Assembly (NCBI RefSeq): GCF_030169785.1
Contig: NZ_CP125854.1
Span: 558,001 to 622,000, forward strand
Source of the DNA: Bdellovibrio sp. 22V
GTDB taxonomy: Bacteria > Bdellovibrionota > Bdellovibrionia > Bdellovibrionales > Bdellovibrionaceae
Length of the DNA: 64,000 nt
Direction: 5' to 3'
Both the position numbers and the translations under genes were made by a program. Under the pieces are notes generated by a model. That model worked only from the letters and a program-made list of their open reading frames with translations. It did not search any database and was not told where the DNA came from. Positions 25,999 through 35,027 of this stretch are shown here, one piece after another (the stretch's first letter is position 1; every line of letters begins with the position of its first letter).

Positions 25999-26876
25999 AG
26001 ATTCTTGTGATTGGTGGAACTCGTTACTTCGGAAAACGTTTTGTGCACAGGATGATCGAAGCTGGTCATCACGTCACGGTGCTGAGTCGCGGAACCACGC
26101 AAGACGATTTCGGGGCTCGAGTAGAAAGAATTCATGCGGACCGCAGGGATGCTGCCGCTTTTAAAAAAGGTGTCGGTAATTTGCACTTCGATGCAGTGGT
26201 CGATCAAGTGTGCATGAATGCCGACGAAGCTCGGGCCGCGATTGAGGCATTGGCGGGGAGAGCTTCGCACTATGTGATGACTTCAACACTCTCCGTTTAT
26301 GACTTTCATGGAAATTTAAATGAAGCCGACTTTGATGGCGGAAACTATCAGCCGCAAACTCCGACAAACCCCATGGAGAGCTACAAAGAGGGCAAGCGTG
26401 CAGCGGAAGCGGCGTTTCTACAAGCACCGTTTCCATGTGCGTTCCCGCGCTTCCCAGTTGTTTTGGGTGAGGACGACTACACCTTAAGACTTTTTGATCA
26501 GGTGAAGAAAATTTATCTTGGTAAACCTCTTTATTTCCCGAATATCGAAGCGCATTTTTGTTTTATCAACTCGGCCGACGCGGCTCGCGCGCTGGCGTGG
26601 TTGGTTGAAAATAAAAAAGAAGGCCCGTACAATTTTTCTTCGCCCGAAACTTTAAAGCTGAAAGAACTCGTGGCGCTGATCGAGCAGGCGACCGGGCAAA
26701 AAGCCCATCTTTTGGATCACCCTTCTGAGGAAGCGTGGTCTCCGTTTGGTGTGCCAAGTGATTGGTCTATGAATGTTGAAAAAGCGCGGCGCGAGGGTTT
26801 TGTCGCGCAGTCTTTGGCTGAATGGTTGCCGGCACTGATTCAAAAATTTGCGGGGGACGTCCATGTTGCAAGATAA
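25995..26876 (+). CDS. NAD-dependent epimerase/dehydratase family protein (extended SDR)
   Basis: 293-residue Rossmann-fold protein. The N-terminal KILVIGGTRYFGKRF is the GxxGxxG nucleotide-binding loop of atypical extended SDR enzymes (CSP41/isoflavone-reductase-like branch). The active-site region shows TSTLSVY, while the usual YxxxK is replaced by MESYKEGKRAAE, in which a YKEGK is retained. Substrate unknown. Coupled to the nucleotidyltransferase gene upstream by overlap, and its 3' end overlaps the yjbQ-like gene by 14 bases, so the three form one unit. Confidence 0.82.
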   Translation: MKILVIGGTRYFGKRFVHRMIEAGHHVTVLSRGTTQDDFGARVERIHADRRDAAAFKKGVGNLHFDAVVDQVCMNADEARAAIEALAGRASHYVMTSTLSVYDFHGNLNEADFDGGNYQPQTPTNPMESYKEGKRAAEAAFLQAPFPCAFPRFPVVLGEDDYTLRLFDQVKKIYLGKPLYFPNIEAHFCFINSADAARALAWLVENKKEGPYNFSSPETLKLKELVALIEQATGQKAHLLDHPSEEAWSPFGVPSDWSMNVEKARREGFVAQSLAEWLPALIQKFAGDVHVAR

Positions 26877-27375
26877 AGACTGGTGCTTGGCTCCGCATGA
26901 TGCCACTGGATTTCTAAAGACAGAAAAAGTCGCTGAACACAAAGTCGCAGGAAATATTTCCTGGACTGAGTATTTGCATTTTCGTGTGCCGAAGCGCTAT
27001 GGTTTGATCAATATCACGGACAAGGTTGAAGAAGTTTTGCTTCGTTCTGGTGTGCAAGACGGTCTTTGTTATATCGGAGCCATGCATATCACGGCCGGAA
27101 TTTACGTGAATGATGCCGAGGCGGGTTTGCTTCATGATATCTCGCGCTGGATTGAGCGCCTGGCACCTTTTGGACAAAACTACGATCATCATCGCACTGG
27201 TGAAGACAACGGCGATGCGCATTTAAAAAGTTATTTAACGAATCATCAGATTGTTGTGCCGGTGACTCGCGGGGAGTTTGATTTCGGAACTTGGCAGCAG
27301 ATCTTTTATGCGGAGTTTGATGGACTCCGCGATAAAAGAGTTTTGGTGAAAGTCGTCGGACTCGGAAACTCTTAA
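26863..27375 (+). CDS. yjbQ: YjbQ (UPF0047) family protein
   Basis: Protein of 170 residues from ATG 26863 (GGGGGA upstream). The signature of the YjbQ/UPF0047 family is complete: GLCYIGAMHITAGIYVNDAE, then RTGEDNGDAHLKSYL, then VVPVTRGEFDFGTWQQIFYAEFDG. E. coli YjbQ has weak thiamine phosphate synthase activity in vitro; the true role is unsettled. The N-terminal extension of about 30 residues is longer than usual. Its end overlaps the convergent esterase gene by four bases. Confidence 0.88.
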   Translation: MLQDKDWCLAPHDATGFLKTEKVAEHKVAGNISWTEYLHFRVPKRYGLINITDKVEEVLLRSGVQDGLCYIGAMHITAGIYVNDAEAGLLHDISRWIERLAPFGQNYDHHRTGEDNGDAHLKSYLTNHQIVVPVTRGEFDFGTWQQIFYAEFDGLRDKRVLVKVVGLGNS

Positions 27376-28049
27376 AGCGTGTTTAAGTAGTCGCCAATCT
27401 TCGTGATCACCTGCGGTGGAATTTCGTGTCCTCCTCGGAAACTTGTCAAAGAACCCTTCATTCCATTTTGCGTAAGCAGAGTTTCGAGCTTCTGGGCCTG
27501 CTTAAAGCCAAGAATAGGATCGCCTTCGCCATGACTTTGAAAGAAACGCTGGCCTTGTCTTGCAGGAATTAACTTTTTCCACTCTTCTTGATGCAGCAAA
27601 GTGCCCGACATAATAACTAGACCTGCCGGAGTTTCCGGCGCGCGCAAGTAAAGTTCCGTGGCTAGCATCGCACCTTGGCTGAAGCCTCCAAGCACGATTT
27701 TACTCCAAGGGACTTTAAGCTGACGGATCATTTCCGAGGTCATATCGTAGGCCTTAGTCATGCCTTTCGGAGTGTCGTTGCTGAAATCACGATGTTCGCC
27801 GCGTTCAGCCGCGCGTTGAATCTCCATCATGTCAATTGTCCACCAAGCGCGTCCCATCCAAGCAGGACCAATCGGCACTTCGAGAATTCCATTGGGGAAA
27901 AGCCAATTGTAAGTTTTCTTCGTTGAAATCATTTCTCCGAGAGAAAACAAGTCGTTGCAGTCGGCGCCGAAGCCGTGAAAGAAGATAACCCAGGGCGCGT
28001 TATCGTCATTATTTATTTCTTGGCAATGTATTTTTCCGAGTTGTCTCAT
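27372..28049 (-). CDS. Carboxylesterase/phospholipase-type alpha/beta hydrolase
   Basis: Alpha/beta hydrolase of 225 residues related to YpfH and lysophospholipase/carboxylesterase proteins. IFFHGFGADCNDLFSL is the oxyanion-hole region, GGFSQGAM holds the nucleophile serine, and the Asp and His are likely in HGEGDPILGF and RGGHEIPP. No signal peptide, so cytoplasmic. ATG 28049 leaves a 34-base divergent spacer to murE; the longer reading (28121) would overlap murE. Substrate not assignable. Confidence 0.83.
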   Translation of the reverse strand: MRQLGKIHCQEINNDDNAPWVIFFHGFGADCNDLFSLGEMISTKKTYNWLFPNGILEVPIGPAWMGRAWWTIDMMEIQRAAERGEHRDFSNDTPKGMTKAYDMTSEMIRQLKVPWSKIVLGGFSQGAMLATELYLRAPETPAGLVIMSGTLLHQEEWKKLIPARQGQRFFQSHGEGDPILGFKQAQKLETLLTQNGMKGSLTSFRGGHEIPPQVITKIGDYLNTL

Positions 28050-28083
28050 AACTCTGTCATACGCTACTCTCAATGGATAGTCT

Positions 28084-29574
28084 ATGAAGTTACAGCATCT
28101 TTTCTCTATCATTCCGGGCATCGCCAGCGATCACTTCTCTGAAGCAGAGGTGTCGGGGATTTTTAATGACGCGCGTCTGGTGACTCCGGGCTCGGTGTTT
28201 GTCGCGATTCGTGGAAGCAAACTCGACGGGCATAGTTTTATCAAAGATGCGATTGCCAAAGGCGCTGGTGTGTTAGTTGTTGAAGACCGCGCTTCCGTGC
28301 CGGTGGAATACCGTGGATTTGTTTTACAGGTTCCAAACACCCGCGAGGTTCTGGATCTTCTTGCGAGCCGTTTTTATTGGGATCCGGGGCAAGAGCTTTT
28401 CTGTGTCGGTGTGACCGGAACAAACGGCAAAACTTCCGTGACTTACATGACGGAAGCAATTCTGAACAAAGGCCAAATTCCAACGGGAGTGATCGGCACA
28501 GTCAATCATCACCTGGGCGAGCAAGTGTGGCCTTCTGAAATGACGACTCCCGATCCGATCTTTTTGCAAAAGCGTTTGCGCGAGTTCCGCGCGGCAGGCG
28601 CCATGGCCGTAGCGATGGAAGTTTCCTCGCACGCTTTGGATCAAAAACGTGTCGACAGTGTTCCGTTCAATACGGTGATCTTCACAAATCTCACTCGCGA
28701 TCATTTGGATTATCATCAGACGATGGATAATTATTTCGAAGCGAAGCAAAAGCTTTTTACGGATCTTTTGTGGAAGACGCACAAGCGTCCGTGCTTTGCG
28801 ATCATCAATACGGCGGATAAGTTTGGCCGTCGCTTGCGTGTGGCCGATCCCGCGGTCTTGTGGACCTATGGCGCAAAAGACTCTGACATTCGTTACGACA
28901 TCAAACGCATGGATTTTGCTTTGACTCATTTCAAAGTGCAAACGCCGATGGGTGACGGTGAAGTTCACCTTCCCATGTCTGGCACGCACAACGTGATGAA
29001 TGCCTTGGCGGCTTTAGGAGCAGGTTTGTCTGCGGGAATTCCTCTGTCGATTTGTATTTCCGCTTTGGATGAATTCACCGGCGTTCCGGGGCGCTTGCAG
29101 TCCGTGCCAAATAATAAAAATCTTTCTGTCTTTGTCGACTACGCGCACTCGCCGGATGCTTTGGAAAATGTTTTAACGGCTTTAAATAAAGTGCGCGAGA
29201 CATTGCAATCAACGGCGCGTATCTGGACGATCTTTGGCTGTGGTGGAGACCGCGATAAAGGCAAACGTCCTTTAATGGCGCAAATGGCTTTGAAATATTC
29301 TGACGAAGTCATCGTAACTTCAGACAATCCTCGCACGGAAGATCCTCAGGCCATCATCAATGATATTCTCGCCGGGGTTGCGGGTGCGGATAAATCCAAA
29401 ACAACTGTGATCGTGGATCGCAAAGAGGCGATTCATGAAACTTTGAAAAAAGCGCAGTCCGGTGATGTGATTCTTATCGCAGGCAAAGGCCACGAAGACT
29501 ATCAAATCATCGGCACGCAGAAATTCCCATTCAGTGATGTGAAAATCGCCCAAGAGGCAATGCAGGAGAGATAA
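28084..29574 (+). CDS. murE: UDP-MurNAc-L-Ala-D-Glu:meso-diaminopimelate ligase MurE
   Basis: Adds the third residue of the peptidoglycan stem. 496 residues. The ATP loop is GVTGTNGKTSVTY (near residue 112), NLTRDHLDYH is a Mur ligase signature, and the C-terminal domain holds TSDNPRTEDP. The DNPR sequence is the known specificity motif for meso-diaminopimelate rather than lysine. The carbamylated lysine lies in the YFEAKQKLF region. It restarts the dcw order after a six-gene interruption and is followed three bases later by murF. Confidence 0.96.
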   Translation: MKLQHLFSIIPGIASDHFSEAEVSGIFNDARLVTPGSVFVAIRGSKLDGHSFIKDAIAKGAGVLVVEDRASVPVEYRGFVLQVPNTREVLDLLASRFYWDPGQELFCVGVTGTNGKTSVTYMTEAILNKGQIPTGVIGTVNHHLGEQVWPSEMTTPDPIFLQKRLREFRAAGAMAVAMEVSSHALDQKRVDSVPFNTVIFTNLTRDHLDYHQTMDNYFEAKQKLFTDLLWKTHKRPCFAIINTADKFGRRLRVADPAVLWTYGAKDSDIRYDIKRMDFALTHFKVQTPMGDGEVHLPMSGTHNVMNALAALGAGLSAGIPLSICISALDEFTGVPGRLQSVPNNKNLSVFVDYAHSPDALENVLTALNKVRETLQSTARIWTIFGCGGDRDKGKRPLMAQMALKYSDEVIVTSDNPRTEDPQAIINDILAGVAGADKSKTTVIVDRKEAIHETLKKAQSGDVILIAGKGHEDYQIIGTQKFPFSDVKIAQEAMQER

Positions 29575-29577
29575 AAG

Positions 29578-30999
29578 ATGAGAGCCATGGACGTGCAAAC
29601 TCTTGTGAAAGTGACGGGAGCGCAAACTCTCAGTCTTCAAGAAAAAAACTTTTCCGGCATTGGTACTGATACGCGTGTGGATTTGAAGGGTCAGCTTTTT
29701 ATTCCTTTGAAGGGCGAGGCTTTCGATGCGCATCAGTTTTTGGATAAAGCTGTTCAGCAAGGGGCCGCAGGTCTGCTTGTGCACGAAGAAAATGAACAAG
29801 TGCAAAAGCTCAAAGGCAAGGTCACGATTCTTAAAGTTCCTGATACGTTAAAAGCTTTGCAGCGTCTGGGGACATGGGCTCGCCGTGAAGCGCGCGCAAA
29901 GGTCGTGGGTATCACGGGCTCTAACGGCAAAACAACGACGAAGGAATTCACGGCGGCACTTGTCGGTTCCGTAAAAACCGTTCACTACAACAAAGGCAGT
30001 TTCAATAATCATTGGGGTGTACCGTTTACTTTGTTGCAACTGCCGCCAGATAAAGACGTGGCGGTTGTCGAGATGGGGATGAATCACGCCGGTGAAATCA
30101 CGGAGCTTGTGCATATTGCAGAACCCGACGTTGTTGTCTGCACGATGGTCGGCCGCGCACACATGGAATTTTTTGGCACGATCGAAAAAGTTGCGGAAGC
30201 AAAGGCCGAGATCTACGAAGCGTCTTCTCCTGAGACCGTTCGAATTTACAATCTTGACAACAAACAGACGCACAACATGTATGTGAAGGCTCTTGAGAAA
30301 TATCCGAAAGAAAAAATCCTGACGTTCTCTTCCGAAGATCCGCGCGCGACGGTGCACTTGATGATCAGCTCAATGAACATGAGCGAGCTGACTGTGAAAG
30401 GTGTGATCGGCGGTAAAGAGGGCACGGCACAAGTGCAAGTCTTCGGCGCACAAAATTTAACGAACCTGATGGCGGCTGCGAGCATTGGTCTGGCAGTGGG
30501 TATGACGCCGGAGCAAGTATGGAAGGGTCTTCCTGCTTGTAAAACAAACTGGGGCCGCAATCAGTTGGTGCATTTAAAGTCGGGCGCACAAATGATCTTC
30601 GACGCTTACAACGCAAACCCTGACAGCATGAAGGCGCTGATCGACAACATGAAGCTCTTAACAGTTTCCGGTCGCAAGGTCGGCGTCTTCGGTCAAATGC
30701 GCGAGCTCGGCTCTGCCTCTGCAAGTCTGCACGAAGAACTTGGCACCTGGGTTGGCGCTGCGGGTTTCGACAAAGTTTATTTCATCGGCGACGACTACGA
30801 TGCTTTCAACAAGGGCCTCACAAAAGCCGGCTACAAAAATCCATCATCAATTGAAAAAGACTACAAAGATTCTTCCGGCCAAGACCTCGCCAACTTCCTC
30901 AAAGAAGGCGACATCGCCGTCGTCAAAGCCTCCCGAGGCACAAAACTCGAACGCTTCGTCTTCCCCTGCAACCCCCTCGACTTCTCCGAAAAACAATAA
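29578..30999 (+). CDS. murF: UDP-MurNAc-tripeptide:D-Ala-D-Ala ligase MurF
   Basis: Adds D-Ala-D-Ala to the UDP-MurNAc-tripeptide. 473 residues. GITGSNGKTTTKEF (ATP loop), GSFNNHWGVPFTLL and MGMNHAGEI are diagnostic of MurF. The ribosome site GCAGGAGAG lies in the murE end. The stop codon is directly followed by a palindromic element (30998-31214). Ddl, which makes the D-Ala-D-Ala substrate, is not encoded in this window. Confidence 0.96.
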   Translation: MRAMDVQTLVKVTGAQTLSLQEKNFSGIGTDTRVDLKGQLFIPLKGEAFDAHQFLDKAVQQGAAGLLVHEENEQVQKLKGKVTILKVPDTLKALQRLGTWARREARAKVVGITGSNGKTTTKEFTAALVGSVKTVHYNKGSFNNHWGVPFTLLQLPPDKDVAVVEMGMNHAGEITELVHIAEPDVVVCTMVGRAHMEFFGTIEKVAEAKAEIYEASSPETVRIYNLDNKQTHNMYVKALEKYPKEKILTFSSEDPRATVHLMISSMNMSELTVKGVIGGKEGTAQVQVFGAQNLTNLMAAASIGLAVGMTPEQVWKGLPACKTNWGRNQLVHLKSGAQMIFDAYNANPDSMKALIDNMKLLTVSGRKVGVFGQMRELGSASASLHEELGTWVGAAGFDKVYFIGDDYDAFNKGLTKAGYKNPSSIEKDYKDSSGQDLANFLKEGDIAVVKASRGTKLERFVFPCNPLDFSEKQ

Positions 31000-31214
31000 A
31001 AGGTGCCTGCTTCTTTTTTCTGGCTACGCCGCGAAAAAGAAGCAGGAGAATTTTGCGATTTATCGAGTCCGAGACCAAACGGTCCGACGAGCAAGGCCGT
31101 CATTCGGCCAACGAATGCTCTAAATGCAAATACTCAAAAAGATTCCACTAAGATGTTCTCATATCACTAACTTTTTTCGCGCTGTAGCCAGAAAAAAGAA
31201 GCAGGCACCTTTTT
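30998..31214. repeat. 217-bp element with 30-bp inverted terminal arms
   Basis: The left arm (30998-31027) and right arm (31184-31213) are exact reverse complements over 30 bases; the complementarity continues with small gaps through the GCGCGAAAAAG region. Each outer end carries GGTGCCTGCTTC. The left arm alone can fold: CCTGCTTCTTTTT (31006-31018) pairs with AAAAAGAAGCAGG (31034-31046), giving murF a terminator-like hairpin. The about 135-base centre shows no credible ORF. It looks like a MITE- or REP-pair-like element; no transposase is present in the window. Confidence 0.7.
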
Positions 31215-31677
31215 AGATTCCCGCTTGGCCGACGAGGTAGGCGGTTCTTTGTAGGGCGGGGTTGAAGAGGAGTTCGCCGAGGTTCCAGGTGCGGTGGTCT
31301 CCTTTTTCGAGGAGTTGATCGAGCAAGACGAGCATGTCTTCCGATGTGACGATGCCGACGACTTCGTCTTCTTTGGTGATGAGGAAGGCCGAGATTTTTT
31401 CTTCGATCATGGACTCGACGACGGCTTTGATGGGGGCGTCGACTTCGAAAACTTTCAGAGGCGAACTCATGACTTGGTTAACAGGAGTTTCTTGTGAAGG
31501 CGCTCTTAATAGATCTCTTTCCGACAACATTCCAACAATGAACTCATCGGTTTCGTCCATAACAGGAAGGTGACGAATCCAAAAATTGGTCATCAATCGA
31601 TACGCTTCGGCCACCGTGGCGTCTTTGCCTATCGTAACTAATTTTCGAGTCATGTGATCCTTCAGAGCGATTTTCAC
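31213..31677 (-). CDS. Two-CBS-domain protein
   Basis: Protein of 154 residues made of a CBS pair: residues about 8-60 (MTRKLVTIGKDATVAEAYRL ... GMLSERDLL) and 67-125 (VMSSPLKVFEVDAPIKAVVE ... GIVTSEDML). CBS pairs bind adenine nucleotides or SAM and usually act as sensors; no partner domain is attached. The start is GTG 31677, with AGGAGG six bases upstream. It lies on the opposite strand between murF and mraY, interrupting the dcw order, and its last codons reach the right arm of the palindromic element. Confidence 0.85.
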   Translation of the reverse strand: MKIALKDHMTRKLVTIGKDATVAEAYRLMTNFWIRHLPVMDETDEFIVGMLSERDLLRAPSQETPVNQVMSSPLKVFEVDAPIKAVVESMIEEKISAFLITKEDEVVGIVTSEDMLVLLDQLLEKGDHRTWNLGELLFNPALQRTAYLVGQAGI

Positions 31678-31885
31678 AAGAAACCTCCTGGCGAATCTTT
31701 TCTTATTATACTCCTGCAGAGGCCGCCAAGGGTGAGGGTGCTGTTATTTATCAGTGTTTTTAATAATCTCAAGTAAAATCAATAACTTATAAACTTTCTC
31801 TTGCAACCGACGAAGGACCTGTGCTAAATCCTTTAAGTTCCTAGCAAATTTAATTTTTTAGGTCACAACAGGGGATCAGCACAAC

Positions 31886-32962
31886 ATGCTCTATCAATGG
31901 CTTTATTCAATGGCGGATCAGTTTTCGCCGCTGAACGTATTTAGGTATATCACCGTTCGTACATTCATCGCCTTTTTCACAGCATTCTTGTTGTGCTGGA
32001 TGTGGGGGCCGCACTTCATCAAGCGCTTGCAGTTAAAACATTTCGGTCAGGCGATCCGTGATGACGGTCCTCAAACACACAAGAAAAAAGCGGGCACGCC
32101 AACAATGGGCGGAGGTTTGATTCTTTTGTCGACTTTGATTCCATGCTTGTTGTGGGTCGACATGATGAATCCTTTGGTGTGGGCTGTTCTGATCATCACA
32201 TGGGGATTTGGTTTCATTGGTTACATCGATGACTGGCTTAAAGTGAGCAAGAAAAACTCCAAAGGTCTTTCGGGAAAAATCCGTTTGGCGGGGGAGTTCC
32301 TTATCAGCGGTGCCGTCGTTGCCTACTTGGTTTTCAATCACAATCTAAGCACAGCGGTGGCAGTACCATTTGTGAAATCCGTTTCGCTCGAGCTTGGATA
32401 TTTCTACATCGTGTTTGCAGCACTTGTTGTTGTGGGGACTGCAAACGCGGTGAATTTGACGGACGGTCTTGACGGACTTGCGATTGTACCGGTGATGATT
32501 TCTGCGGCGACGTTGGGACTTTTTGCTTACGTTACAGGTCACTACTCTATCGCGGCTTATTTGCAAATCCCGCATGTCGTGGGAGCGGGTGAGTTAACTC
32601 CTGTGGCAGCGACCATCGTCGCGGCGGGCATGGGCTTCTTGTGGTTTAACGCGTATCCGGCACAAGTCTTCATGGGGGACGTGGGTTCGTTGTCTCTCGG
32701 CGGATTCTTGGGTTCGATGGCGGTTATTACTCAAAATGAACTTTTGATGGTGGTTCTAGGCGGAGTCTTCGTGGTGGAAGCTCTTTCTGTTATAACGCAA
32801 GTTATTTCCTTTAAAATGACTGGCAAAAGAGTTTTCAAAATGGCGCCGATTCATCACCACTTTGAATTGGGCGGATTGACCGAAACGAAGATCATCGTTC
32901 GGTTTTGGATTATTTCTATTTTATTAGCAGTTCTAAGTCTTGCGACCCTGAAGTTGAGGTAG
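31886..32962 (+). CDS. mraY: Phospho-MurNAc-pentapeptide translocase MraY
   Basis: Polytopic membrane enzyme making lipid I from UDP-MurNAc-pentapeptide and undecaprenyl phosphate. 358 residues with about ten membrane helices. Conserved loops: [30 protein letters not shown] (aspartates of the catalytic site), [14 protein letters not shown] and [14 protein letters not shown] 208-base spacer divides it from the divergent CBS gene, so it likely has its own promoter. murD follows after six bases. Confidence 0.97.
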   Translation: MLYQWLYSMADQFSPLNVFRYITVRTFIAFFTAFLLCWMWGPHFIKRLQLKHFGQAIRDDGPQTHKKKAGTPTMGGGLILLSTLIPCLLWVDMMNPLVWAVLIITWGFGFIGYIDDWLKVSKKNSKGLSGKIRLAGEFLISGAVVAYLVFNHNLSTAVAVPFVKSVSLELGYFYIVFAALVVVGTANAVNLTDGLDGLAIVPVMISAATLGLFAYVTGHYSIAAYLQIPHVVGAGELTPVAATIVAAGMGFLWFNAYPAQVFMGDVGSLSLGGFLGSMAVITQNELLMVVLGGVFVVEALSVITQVISFKMTGKRVFKMAPIHHHFELGGLTETKIIVRFWIISILLAVLSLATLKLR

Positions 32963-32968
32963 GTAAAT

Positions 32969-34357
32969 ATGTATAAAGAGTTTAGCGATTTAAAAGATAA
33001 AAGAATCCTTGTAGTGGGTCTTGGTAAGACGGGAGCTTCGTTGGCTCACTTCCTTACAAAACACGGCGCTCAAGTGACAGTGACAGATCACAAATCAAAG
33101 CCAGAGCTTTCCACGCAGTTGGAGCAGTTGGGCGATCTGCCAATCAAGTTTGAGCTGGGCGGACACAGTCCGAAAACTTTCATTGCGCAAGACCTTGTTG
33201 TTTTGTCTCCGGGTGTTCCGAGCAATTTGAAAATCTTTGATTACGCTCGTTCACAAGGTATCAAGATCACGGGAGAGTTCGAATTCTCTGCGGGTTTCAT
33301 TAAAGAGCCGATCATTGGTATTACAGGTACCAACGGTAAAACGACTGTGGCGAAAATCACAGAAGCGATTTTGAAAGAGTCCGGCGTCAAAACATGGGTG
33401 GGCGGCGCGAATGAAAAACCGCTTGTTGATTACTTGCGCTCGGATGAAAAAGCTCAAGTTGTTATCGCGGAAGTTTCAAGCTTCATGCTTGAGCATTGCG
33501 ATACTTTCAATCCAATGAACATCGTGTTCACGAACTTGGCTGAAAATCACTTGGACCGTTATCGCTCTATGGAAGAGTACGTAAATGCTAAAAGACGTAT
33601 CTTCAAAAACACAAACCAAGCGACAACAAGCATCTTGAATGCCGACGACAACGCGGTTGTCGAGTTGGCGCGTGATCCAGCGGTTCAGCGCGGACGTATT
33701 TTCTACTTCTCGCGCAAACCGGCTTTGGAGCCGCAAATCATGAACATTGGTGGAGCTGTGAACATTGGCGATGAAATCCGTGTTCGCACAGGCCCCGAGA
33801 TCGAAACGTTCACAATCAAAAACATGAAAATGCGCGGTAAGCACTCTGTCGAAAACATCATGGCGGCGATCTTGGCATCGCGTGAACATGGTGCGACTCG
33901 CGATGCAGTTCAACGCGTGATCGACAGTTTCACAGGCCTTGCTCACCGTATTGAGTACGTTCGTAAAGTCGGCGGAGTTCTTTTCTATAACGACTCCAAA
34001 GCGACAAACGTGCACGCAGTTCTTCGCGCTTTGGACACTTTCGATGAAAACGTGATTTTGATCGCCGGTGGTAAAGACACCAACTTGAACTACGAGCCAC
34101 TACGCACGGCTGTGAAAAGAAAAGTAAAGACCTTGATCTTAGTCGGGGAAGCCAAAGAGCGTATCAATCGCGACCTTGGTGATTTCTCTGAGACGTTCTT
34201 GATCGGTACTTTCGAAGAAGCGGTTCTTATCGCTTACCAAAAGTCGAGAATCGGCGATACTGTTCTCTTGTCTCCAGGTTGTTCATCCTTTGACATGTTT
34301 GACAGTTTCGAAGAACGAGGAGATTATTTCAAAGAAATCGTGAGAAAGTTTCACTGA
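32969..34357 (+). CDS. murD: UDP-MurNAc-L-Ala:D-Glu ligase MurD
   Basis: Adds D-glutamate to UDP-MurNAc-L-alanine. 462 residues. Rossmann-like N-terminus RILVVGLGKTGAS, ATP loop GITGTNGKTTVAKI, then VFTNLAENHLDRY and the C-terminal FYNDSKATNVHAV and LIAGGKDTN, all typical of MurD. Six bases after mraY. A highly structured inverted-repeat element begins ten bases after its stop codon and separates it from the rest of the cluster. Confidence 0.96.
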   Translation: MYKEFSDLKDKRILVVGLGKTGASLAHFLTKHGAQVTVTDHKSKPELSTQLEQLGDLPIKFELGGHSPKTFIAQDLVVLSPGVPSNLKIFDYARSQGIKITGEFEFSAGFIKEPIIGITGTNGKTTVAKITEAILKESGVKTWVGGANEKPLVDYLRSDEKAQVVIAEVSSFMLEHCDTFNPMNIVFTNLAENHLDRYRSMEEYVNAKRRIFKNTNQATTSILNADDNAVVELARDPAVQRGRIFYFSRKPALEPQIMNIGGAVNIGDEIRVRTGPEIETFTIKNMKMRGKHSVENIMAAILASREHGATRDAVQRVIDSFTGLAHRIEYVRKVGGVLFYNDSKATNVHAVLRALDTFDENVILIAGGKDTNLNYEPLRTAVKRKVKTLILVGEAKERINRDLGDFSETFLIGTFEEAVLIAYQKSRIGDTVLLSPGCSSFDMFDSFEERGDYFKEIVRKFH

Positions 34358-34366
34358 GTCGGACGG

Positions 34367-34497
34367 TTCTGCCGTTCCTCAAAGGGCCTTTAGCTTACCC
34401 TTCGGCTTCGAACAGTCCTCGCGGACGCCTCCCTTCGGGAGAGCTGCTGCGGAACTTGCCGGCGGGCAAACTAAAGGCCCTTTGAGGAACGGCAGAA
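34367..34497. repeat. 131-bp perfect inverted repeat enclosing four small hairpins
   Basis: Outer arms 34367-34393 and 34471-34497 are exact reverse complements over 27 bases. The 77-base interior holds four further short perfect stems: TTCG/CGAA (34401-34412), GTCC/GGAC (34415-34426), CTCCC/GGGAG (34429-34441) and TTGCC/GGCAA (34456-34469). As RNA this would be a multi-branched structure closed by a 27-bp helix; as DNA, a cruciform or palindromic repeat. There is no T-tract right after it and no ORF inside. It lies between murD and a lipoprotein gene in the dcw cluster. Confidence 0.8.
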
Positions 34498-34579
34498 GTC
34501 TTCCTCTGAAACTTTCAGCAATCATTGAAATAATTGAAATCTGTATGGATGCAGGTTGAGAATGCCTAGGAGGGCTATA

Positions 34580-34948
34580 GTGTTTTCGCAACGTCTTTTT
34601 CTTCTTTTAACGTCTGGAATGTTGTTTCTTTCTGGATGTGCTTCCGGAACTTTCAAAGCTCGTCAAGAGCAGCGCGAAAAAATGGCGTCTTCAACTGGGA
34701 TGTACTGTGAGTTCTTAAGTGGGGATATGTTTCCTGACTTGGATGTGGAACTTAGTATGTCGATGGCTCGTCGTTGTGATGCGAATAAAACTTTTTCGAT
34801 CACAAACTACAAAAACTCTTCGGATCAAAACGGTGTGATTTACTGCTGCTCTACACGCAGTCGTATGACAACTCAGACTCCAAAAAAGGCGACTCCAGCG
34901 AAAACAGAGTCTAGCGAAGCCTCTGATGCGGAAGTCATTTCCGAGTAA
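34580..34948 (+). CDS. Small lipoprotein inside the dcw cluster
   Basis: No family recognised. From GTG 34580 it encodes 122 residues: a signal peptide FSQRLFLLLTSGMLFLSGC with lipobox LSGC, then a short domain with several cysteines (GMYCEF, RRCDAN, IYCCSTRS) and a Ser/Thr/Lys-rich tail. The GTG is chosen because an ideal AGGAGGG lies five bases before it; the upstream in-frame ATG (34562) and TTG (34556) would put that site inside the coding sequence. It lies between murD and ftsW, where no lipoprotein is expected. Lack of spacing to ftsW (79 bases) suggests joint expression. Confidence 0.68.
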   Translation: MFSQRLFLLLTSGMLFLSGCASGTFKARQEQREKMASSTGMYCEFLSGDMFPDLDVELSMSMARRCDANKTFSITNYKNSSDQNGVIYCCSTRSRMTTQTPKKATPAKTESSEASDAEVISE

Positions 34949-35027
34949 AAAACCGGGTCCAGCTTTTAGTTAGGACATAGACGTAAAAAAGGACTTCTGA
35001 TTAAACTAAAGGTCGGGAGTTCTTTCT

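Noticed and set aside
28324-28989. 221-codon minus-strand frame
   Set aside because: Opposite to murE, which is certain; composition is that of an antisense frame.
31047-31183. Short plus-strand frame within the centre of the 31.0 kb palindromic element
   Set aside because: It has no ribosome site and overlaps the inverted arms; it is not credible as a gene.
34401-34469. tRNA-like fold inside the 34.4 kb element (it contains TTCGAAC)
   Set aside because: The stems are of wrong length and order for a tRNA, and no acceptor stem of seven pairs with CCA-type end is present.
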